Program-made: the position numbers and the translations under genes
Assembly: GCF_004005495.1 (NCBI RefSeq)
Contig: NZ_RZYA01000016.1
Coordinates: 62,001-126,000, forward strand
Length of the DNA: 64,000 bases
Origin: Streptomyces antnestii
GTDB taxonomy: Bacteria; Actinomycetota; Actinomycetes; Streptomycetales; Streptomycetaceae
Direction of reading: 5' to 3'
Part shown: positions 59,071 through 64,000 of the stretch, piece after piece
Numbering within the stretch: position 1 is the first letter of the stretch
Layout of the letters: each line of letters opens with the position of its first letter
Notes under the pieces: model-generated
Told to the model about the DNA's origin: nothing
Databases searched by the model: none
The model's input: only the letters and a program-made list of their open reading frames with translations

Positions 59071-60339
59071 GTGTCCTCGTCTTCTCCGCTGCCCGAATCC
59101 TCCCGTTCGTCCTCTCCCTCTCCCTCTCCCTCTCCCTCTCCCTCCTCGCTGCATCTCGCCGTCGCGCTCGACGGGGCCGGCTGGCACCCCGCCGCCTGGC
59201 GTGAGGAGGTGTCCCGGCCCCGGGCGCTCTTCACCGCCCGGTACTGGACCGACCTCGTCCAGGAGGCCGAACGCGGCCTGCTCGACTTCGTCACCATCGA
59301 GGACGGACTCGGGCCGCAGTCCTCGCACTTCACCGAGCCCGACGCCCGCACCGACCAGGTGCGAGGCCGCCTCGACGCCGTACTCGTGGCGTCGCGCGTC
59401 GCCCCCCTCACCCGCCGCATAGGCCTCGTGCCGACCGTGGTGGCCACCCACACGGAGCCCTTCCACATATCCAAGGCGATCGCCACGCTCGACTATGTGA
59501 GCTCAGGCCGTGCGGGCCTGCGCGTCCAGGTCTCCGCCCGCAGGAACGAGGCCGCGCACTTCGGACGCCGTACGCTTCCCGCCTTCGGCATCGAGGACCT
59601 CGACAGTCCCGAGGTGAAGGAACTGACGGCCGACCTCTTCGACGAGGCCGCCGACCACATCGAAGTAGTCCGCCGGCTCTGGGACAGCTGGGAGGACGGC
59701 GCGGAGATCCGTGACGTCGCCACCGGCCGCTTCATCGACCGGGACAAGCTGCACTACATCGACTTCGAGGGCAGGCACTTCAGCGTCAAGGGCCCCTCGA
59801 TCACACCCCGGCCGCCCCAGGGCCAGCCGGTCGTCAGCGCTCTCGCCCACCGCAGCGAGCCGTACCAACTCGTGGGCCGCGCCGCGGACATCGGGTACGT
59901 GACCCCGCACGACGCCGCCGAGGCGCGCGCCGTCGTGGGCGAGATCCACGCCGCGCAGACCACGGCCGGCCGCGCCGGTGAACCCGTCCACGTCTTCGGC
60001 GACCTGGTCGTCTTCCTGGACGACGACCCGGCCACGGCGGCGGCACGGCGTGAGCGCCTCGACGGCCTGGCGGGCTCCCCGTACACCAGTGACGCCCGGA
60101 TCTTCGCCGGAACGCCCGCCCAACTCGCCGATCTGCTCCAGGAGTTGCAGGAGGCGGGGCTCACCGGCTTCCGGCTGCGACCCGCCGTCGCCGGGCACGA
60201 CCTTCCCGCGATCACGCAGGGACTCGTCCCCGAACTCCAGCGCCGCGGCGCCTTCCGGCACGCCTACGAGGCCGACACCCTGCGCGGACTCCTCGGACTC
60301 GCGCGCCCCGCCAACCGCTACGCCGCCGCCACCGCCTGA
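59071..60339 (+). CDS. LLM class flavin-dependent monooxygenase
   Basis: The 422-aa protein has a luciferase-like TIM barrel from about residue 26. LHLAVALDGAGWHPAAWR is followed by LDFVTIEDGLGPQ, IGLVPTVVATHTEPFHISKA, LDYVSSGRAGLRVQVSARRN and GPSITPRPPQGQPVVSALAH. This is the NtaA/SsuD-related group that uses reduced FMN on organosulfur or amine compounds. Residues 1-25 are a Ser-Pro low-complexity leader encoded by a TCTCCC repeat. The start is GTG 59071, 11 nt after AGGAAGG. It is followed 20 bp later by a second LLM gene. Confidence 0.87.
   Translation: MSSSSPLPESSRSSSPSPSPSPSPSSLHLAVALDGAGWHPAAWREEVSRPRALFTARYWTDLVQEAERGLLDFVTIEDGLGPQSSHFTEPDARTDQVRGRLDAVLVASRVAPLTRRIGLVPTVVATHTEPFHISKAIATLDYVSSGRAGLRVQVSARRNEAAHFGRRTLPAFGIEDLDSPEVKELTADLFDEAADHIEVVRRLWDSWEDGAEIRDVATGRFIDRDKLHYIDFEGRHFSVKGPSITPRPPQGQPVVSALAHRSEPYQLVGRAADIGYVTPHDAAEARAVVGEIHAAQTTAGRAGEPVHVFGDLVVFLDDDPATAAARRERLDGLAGSPYTSDARIFAGTPAQLADLLQELQEAGLTGFRLRPAVAGHDLPAITQGLVPELQRRGAFRHAYEADTLRGLLGLARPANRYAAATA
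59113..59142 (+). repeat. five perfect TCTCCC repeats (Ser-Pro), pyrimidine tract
   Basis: TCTCCC repeats exactly five times at 59113-59142, encoding (SP)5. It is the core of a G-poor, C/U-rich stretch from about 59060 to 59150. In RNA this resembles a Rho-utilisation site and lies just after the attenuator. Confidence 0.85.
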
Positions 60340-60359
60340 GCCGGAGGGACCACCGAACC

Positions 60360-61757
60360 ATGAGCAACGTCACCGACGGCGCCGTCGAGCGCGCAGCGCA
60401 CCCGCACGAGCGGCCTCTCAAGCAGATCCACCTCGCGGCCCACTTCCCCGGCGTCAACAACACGACCGTGTGGAGCGACCCCGAGGCCGGCAGCCACATC
60501 GAGTTCAGCTCCTTCGCCCACTTCGCGCAGACCGCCGAGCGGGCCAAGTTCGACTTCCTGTTCCTGGCCGAGGGGCTGCGCCTGCGCGAACAGGGCGGCG
60601 AGATCTACGACCTGGACGTCGTGGGCCGGCCCGACACCTTCACGGTCCTGACCGCGCTCGCCGCGGTCACCGAACGCCTCGGCCTCACCGGCACCATCAA
60701 CTCCACGTTCAACGAGCCCTACGAGGTCGCCCGCCAGTTCGCCAGCCTCGACCACCTCTCGGACGGGCGCGCCGCGTGGAATGTCGTGACGTCCTGGGAC
60801 GCCTTCACCGGCGAGAACTTCCGCCGCGGCGGCTTCCTCCCGCAAGACGAGCGGTACTCGCGGGCCAAGGAGTTCCTGACCACCGCGAACGAGCTGTTCG
60901 ACTCGTGGCACGGTGACGAGATCGTCGCCGACCGGGCGAGCGGCACCTTCCTGCGGGACGCCCGCGCCGGAGCCTTCCGCCACCAGGGGCAGCACTTCGA
61001 CATCGGCGGACAGTTCAACGTCCCGCGCAGCCCACAGGGGCGCCCGGTGATCTTCCAGGCGGGCGACTCCGACGAAGGCCGCGAGTTCGCCGCGTCGAGC
61101 GCCGACGCGATCTTCAGCCGGTACAGCACCCTCGACGAAGGACAGGCGTTCTACACGGACGTCAAGAGCCGCCTCGCCCGCCACGGCCGCACGCACGACC
61201 AACTCCTGATCCTGCCCGCCGCGACGTTCGTCCTCGGCGAGACCGACGCCGAGGCGGCGGAACTGGCCCGCGAGGTACGGCGGCAGCAGGTCAGCGGAGC
61301 CACCGCCATCAAGCACCTGGAGTTCGTGTGGAACCGTGACCTGTCCGCGTACGACCCGGAAGGACCGCTCCCCGACATCGACCCGGACCTCGGCGAACAC
61401 ACCGTCGCGCGCGGCCGCGCCCAGGTGCGGATGTACCGCGACCCGCTGGCCACGGCCCGCGAGTGGCGCGAGCGGGCGGCCGCCAACAAGTGGTCGATCC
61501 GGGATCTGGTCATCGAGACGGGCAACCGCCAGTCGTTCGTCGGCTCCCCGGCCACAGTCGCGGACACCATCGACGCCTACGTCCAGGCGGACGCCGCCGA
61601 CGGCTTCATCCTCGTCCCGCACCTCACCCCGGGCGGCCTCGACACCTTCGCCGACACCGTCGTCCCGCTGCTCCAGGAACGCGGCGTCTTCCGCAAGGAG
61701 TACGAGGGCACCACCCTGCGCGACCACCTGGGCCTGGCCGAACCGACCATCTCCTGA
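60360..61757 (+). CDS. LLM class flavin-dependent monooxygenase (NtaA/DszA/SnaA type)
   Basis: The 465-aa protein matches the NtaA/SnaA/DszA/SfnG-type monooxygenases. IHLAAHFPGVNNTTVWSDPE is followed by HFAQTAERAKFDFLFLAEGL, VLTALAAVTERLGLTGTINS, FNEPYEVARQFASLDHLSDG and RAAWNVVTSWD, then PQGRPVIFQAGDSDEGREFA. Family members cleave C-S or C-N bonds of sulfonates, sulfones or aminopolycarboxylates with FMNH2 and O2. ATG 60360 follows GGAGG. With the first LLM gene and the Cys-Cys leader it suggests organosulfur use under sulfur limitation. No flavin reductase is in the window. Confidence 0.9.
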   Translation: MSNVTDGAVERAAHPHERPLKQIHLAAHFPGVNNTTVWSDPEAGSHIEFSSFAHFAQTAERAKFDFLFLAEGLRLREQGGEIYDLDVVGRPDTFTVLTALAAVTERLGLTGTINSTFNEPYEVARQFASLDHLSDGRAAWNVVTSWDAFTGENFRRGGFLPQDERYSRAKEFLTTANELFDSWHGDEIVADRASGTFLRDARAGAFRHQGQHFDIGGQFNVPRSPQGRPVIFQAGDSDEGREFAASSADAIFSRYSTLDEGQAFYTDVKSRLARHGRTHDQLLILPAATFVLGETDAEAAELAREVRRQQVSGATAIKHLEFVWNRDLSAYDPEGPLPDIDPDLGEHTVARGRAQVRMYRDPLATAREWRERAAANKWSIRDLVIETGNRQSFVGSPATVADTIDAYVQADAADGFILVPHLTPGGLDTFADTVVPLLQERGVFRKEYEGTTLRDHLGLAEPTIS

Positions 61758-61769
61758 TCCGTACACCTG

Positions 61770-61787
61770 CCGGGCGCCCGGTACCCT
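61770..61787 (+). promoter_or_regulatory. palindrome and -10-like element before the IMPase-like gene
   Basis: CCGGGCGCCCGG (61770-61781) is a perfect 12-bp palindrome directly followed by TACCCT (61782-61787), 7 nt before GTG 61795. This suggests a leaderless transcript from its own promoter, as no ribosome site is present. Confidence 0.4.
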
Positions 61788-61794
61788 GCGTGAC

Positions 61795-62601
61795 GTGACC
61801 GACTCGACCAACTCATGGGCAGGGACCGACGATTCAGGCGTCGCCACGGCCGCGGCCACCGCCGGCGCGGACGTGGTGCGCACCCTGTACGGCCGGCGCC
61901 TCGCCCGCATCGACAAGGGTGCGGGGGACTTCGCCACCGTCGCCGATGTCGAGGCCGAGAAGGCGATCGTCGACGTCATCCGCGCGGCCCGCCCGGGCGA
62001 CGCGGTGCTCGGCGAGGAAGGCGGCCGGCAGGGTGCGGCCGACGCCGCGCGCCAATGGCTGGTGGACCCGCTGTGCGGCACCCTGAACTACGCCCTCGGC
62101 ACCATGGTCGTCGCGGTCAACGTGGCCCTGCGCCACGGGGCCGCGGCGGTCGCGGACCCGTTCAGCGGCGAGGTGTTCTGCACCGACGGTACGCGCGCGT
62201 GGGTGCGGCGCGACGGGCTGGACGAGCCGCTCGTGCCGACGGCGGCGACCTCGCTGGTTGACGTCAATCTCGATCCGCCCTTCCCGGGTGCGCCCGGTTT
62301 CCGGGCCGTGGACCTGCTGGCCCACCCCGCGTTCGTCGAGCGGTTCCGGCCACGGGTCGTGTCGACGACGCTGGCGCTCGCGTGGGTCGCGGCCGGCAAG
62401 CGCGCCGCGTACGTGACGGACGGCGGTGACCTGAGCGGGAGCGTGCACTTCGCCGCCGGGATCGCGCTGTGCCGGGCGGCCGGCTGCGTGGTCACCGGGG
62501 TCGACGGTTCACCGGTCGGCGAGGGAGGCCGCGGACTCGTGGTGGCCGCCGACCAGGAGACGCACGACCGGCTCATGTCGATGATCCGCGGACACGGCTG
62601 A
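61795..62601 (+). CDS. inositol monophosphatase-like protein with substituted metal ligands
   Basis: The 268-aa protein has the IMPase fold: GDFATVADVEAEKAIVDVIR, GEEGG, then QWLVDPLCGTLNYALG. In active family members the last motif reads DPLDGTxNF; here the second metal-binding Asp is Cys. The late WDxAAG motif reads SVHFAAGIALCRAAG, so that Asp is His. The protein may have lost phosphatase activity or use different metals. GTG 61795 has no ribosome site but TACCCT 7 nt upstream. It lies between the LLM operon and a uronate-dehydrogenase-like gene. Confidence 0.8.
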   Translation: MTDSTNSWAGTDDSGVATAAATAGADVVRTLYGRRLARIDKGAGDFATVADVEAEKAIVDVIRAARPGDAVLGEEGGRQGAADAARQWLVDPLCGTLNYALGTMVVAVNVALRHGAAAVADPFSGEVFCTDGTRAWVRRDGLDEPLVPTAATSLVDVNLDPPFPGAPGFRAVDLLAHPAFVERFRPRVVSTTLALAWVAAGKRAAYVTDGGDLSGSVHFAAGIALCRAAGCVVTGVDGSPVGEGGRGLVVAADQETHDRLMSMIRGHG

Positions 62602-62626
62602 GGTCCGGCGAGGCTTGGAGGTGGGT

Positions 62627-63433
62627 GTGGTGGGTCTGGGAACGGTGGCGGTCACCGGTGCCGCGGGCAGGATCGGGTCCGTGATGCGTGCCGCGCTGCG
62701 CGGTGACGCGGAGCGGCTGGTGCTGCTCGACCGGGTTCCGGTCGAGGCGGAGACGGCGTCCGAAGAGGTGCACGTCGTGGATCTGCGGGACGCGGCGGCC
62801 GTCGAGTCGGCGCTGGCCGGCGCGGACGCGGTGCTTCATCTGGGCGGGCTGCCGGACGAGGCGCCCCTCGCCGACCTGCTGGAAGTGAACGTGCAGGGCA
62901 CCCATCACGTACTGGAGGCCGCCAGGCGCTCGGGATGCGCCCGTGTGGTGCTGGCCGGCAGCAACCGCGTCGCCGGCTTCTACCCCGCGTCCCACCGCAC
63001 GGACCCACGGGAACCGGTGCGGCCGGACGGCCTGTACGGCGTGAGCAAAGCCGCCGTCGAGGCGCTTGGGCAGTTGTACGCGGACAAGTTCGGGCTCTCG
63101 GTGATCAGCCTGCGTATCGGCAGCTTCGAGGACGCTCCCACCGAGCCCAGGCACTTGGCCACGTGGCTGAGCCCGCGCGACGCCGTCGGCTATGTGCGGT
63201 CGGCGCTGACGGCCCCACACGCCGCGGGCTTCGCCGCTGCGTACGCCGTCTCCGCGAACACACGCCGCTTCTGGTGTCTGCCCGAGGAGTCGGTGCTGCC
63301 CTACACACCGGTCGACGACGCCGAGGTGTACGCGGCGGACATCGCCGGCGCCGATGTGCCTCTCGACCCGTCGGCTCCGCAGGCCGGCCCGTACGCGTCG
63401 CCCGAGTTCACCCTGAGACACATCTGGTCCTGA
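62627..63433 (+). CDS. NAD-dependent uronate dehydrogenase-like (SDR extended family)
   Basis: The 268-aa Rossmann-fold protein begins TVAVTGAAGRIGSVM with GxxGxxG. It has HVVDLRDAAAVESALAGADA, VLHLGGLPDEAPLADLLEVN, the RVVLAGSNRVAGFYP strand and catalytic YGVSK (Tyr137, Lys141). SLRIGSF, TWLSPRDAVGYVRSAL and YAVSANTRRFW are close to bacterial uronate dehydrogenase in order and spacing. It would oxidise a uronic acid or related aldose at C1. I chose GTG 62627, 5 nt after GGAGG; GTG 62621 or 62630 are alternatives. It starts 25 bp after the IMPase-like gene. Confidence 0.82.
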   Translation: MVGLGTVAVTGAAGRIGSVMRAALRGDAERLVLLDRVPVEAETASEEVHVVDLRDAAAVESALAGADAVLHLGGLPDEAPLADLLEVNVQGTHHVLEAARRSGCARVVLAGSNRVAGFYPASHRTDPREPVRPDGLYGVSKAAVEALGQLYADKFGLSVISLRIGSFEDAPTEPRHLATWLSPRDAVGYVRSALTAPHAAGFAAAYAVSANTRRFWCLPEESVLPYTPVDDAEVYAADIAGADVPLDPSAPQAGPYASPEFTLRHIWS

Positions 63434-63451
63434 AGCGCGGGGCGGTCCGCG

Positions 63452-63661
63452 TCACTTGGGTGGGTGGCCGGCCTGTGTCCGTCGCGGCAGCAGGTGTCCG
63501 GGGTGCCGGCCGTGTTCGAGCACCCCGCTCGGACCCACGACGGACTCGGGTATGCCGGACGCCCACACGGTGTCGCAGACGGTGCACGCGAACCGGTCCC
63601 ACAGGCCGTCGGTGTGACGGCCGCAGGTCGGGCACTGCTCCGTGGTGAAGTACGAACTCAC
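63452..63661 (-). CDS. small zinc-ribbon-like protein, 69 aa
   Basis: The product has two CxxC pairs 16 residues apart (TEQCPTCGRHTDGLWDRF then ACTVCDTVWAS), a typical zinc ribbon. A Pro/His/Arg-rich tail follows. I chose GTG 63659-63661 since the product then starts at SSYFTTEQCPTC; residues upstream look noncoding. It is convergent with the dehydrogenase. It may bind nucleic acid or a protein partner; function unknown. Confidence 0.55.
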   Translation of the reverse strand: MSSYFTTEQCPTCGRHTDGLWDRFACTVCDTVWASGIPESVVGPSGVLEHGRHPGHLLPRRTQAGHPPK

Positions 63662-63754
63662 GTGCCGTGACGCTACCCGTGTACGCCGGTGGTGCGGCAG
63701 CGAATTCAAGCCGTGCTGCACAGGTGCCCCACCGGTTTCCCGGCACCGTACGCG

Positions 63755-64000
63755 TCAGTTCGTACGGACCGGTTCCTCGGTACGGGTGTCCCACGTCGCG
63801 AGGTCGACGACCTGGCCGTCGGGGAAGAGCGCGCACGTGCGGCCTTCGGCGACGAAGACGCTGGACGGCTCCACGCCCAGGACCGACGCCGCGACGAACG
63901 CGCCCACGATGCGCGGGAAGTCGCACACCGCGCCGATCCTGAACAGGGCCTGCGAATCCGTCGTGACCTCGTCGCTTCCGGCGCGCAGGATGATCCGCTG
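63755..64000 (-). CDS. hypothetical protein, C-terminal 81 aa (start outside window)
   Basis: The frame is open from the right edge to TGA 63755-63757. The visible part reads RIILRAGSDEVTTDSQALFR, then AVCDFPRIVGAFVAASVLGV and VFVAEGRTCALFPDGQVVDL. It is beta-rich with two Cys, with no signal or membrane segment and no recognised family. Codon use fits a real gene. Confidence 0.55.
   Translation of the reverse strand, partial: QRIILRAGSDEVTTDSQALFRIGAVCDFPRIVGAFVAASVLGVEPSSVFVAEGRTCALFPDGQVVDLATWDTRTEEPVRTN

Noticed and set aside
1..64000. tRNA genes, rRNA, integrase-flanked islands, insertion sequences
   Set aside because: I saw no CCA-type tRNA folds, transposase or integrase motifs or terminal inverted repeats; a covariance-model scan would be needed to exclude small RNAs.

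Overview
This is chromosomal DNA from a streptomycete or close relative. The sequence is very GC-rich, with strong third-position G/C bias, frequent GTG/TTG starts and GGAGG-type ribosome sites. It carries a conservon (cvnABCD), an STAS-ANTAR protein, a SpoIIE-type phosphatase, a DUF574 methyltransferase, a PucR remnant and many TetR/XRE/MarR regulators beside transporters. I saw no rRNA, tRNA, CRISPR array, prophage or insertion sequence. The content looks like chromosome-arm or accessory metabolism rather than a core region. All statements come from reading the sequence; no database search was run.

Layout. 0-7 kb: end of an MFS transporter, a 25-codon ribosomal protein bL37 gene, a TetR regulator with an SGNH hydrolase, a DJ-1/PfpI protein co-directional with an STAS-ANTAR protein, and two regulators. 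7-11 kb: a conservon whose fifth gene is a GAF protein. 11-19 kb: an acyl-CoA dehydrogenase lacking the usual catalytic base, then a decaying stretch with a frameshifted molybdopterin oxidoreductase, a PucR remnant, a relic secreted hydrolase and a frameshifted permease. Within this stretch lie intact genes for a Mop-domain regulator, an XRE-cupin regulator and a His-rich methyltransferase. 19-30 kb: hydrolases, an MpaB-type oxygenase, a membrane molybdopterin oxidoreductase, an efflux pump with its MarR regulator, and an FprA-type ferredoxin reductase behind a probable iron box. 30-37 kb: an orphan ATP-synthase-b-like protein, an APC permease, a STAND ATPase and a phospholipase C.

37-48 kb looks like an amine-utilisation island. 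A permease, acyl-CoA dehydrogenase and ADP-forming acyl-CoA ligase operon diverges from a flavin amine oxidase and an unusual XRE-TetR double-HTH regulator. A TetR, nitrilase and second permease module follows. 48-54 kb holds a PAS-GAF-PP2C-HATPase phosphatase, a D,D-carboxypeptidase, a membrane-anchored Mrr-like nuclease, a methyltransferase and an acetyltransferase.

54-63 kb is a second catabolic block: NCS1 permease, YtcJ-type amidohydrolase and C45 acyltransferase/hydrolase, followed by two LLM flavin monooxygenases. A Cys-Cys leader peptide precedes the monooxygenases. Its stop codon lies in one arm of a stem whose other arm covers the monooxygenase ribosome-binding site, and a pure-pyrimidine tract lies just downstream. 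I read this as a probable cysteine-responsive attenuator and consider it the best candidate system in the window. The right end has an inositol-phosphatase-like protein with substituted metal ligands, a uronate-dehydrogenase-like protein and two short minus-strand genes.
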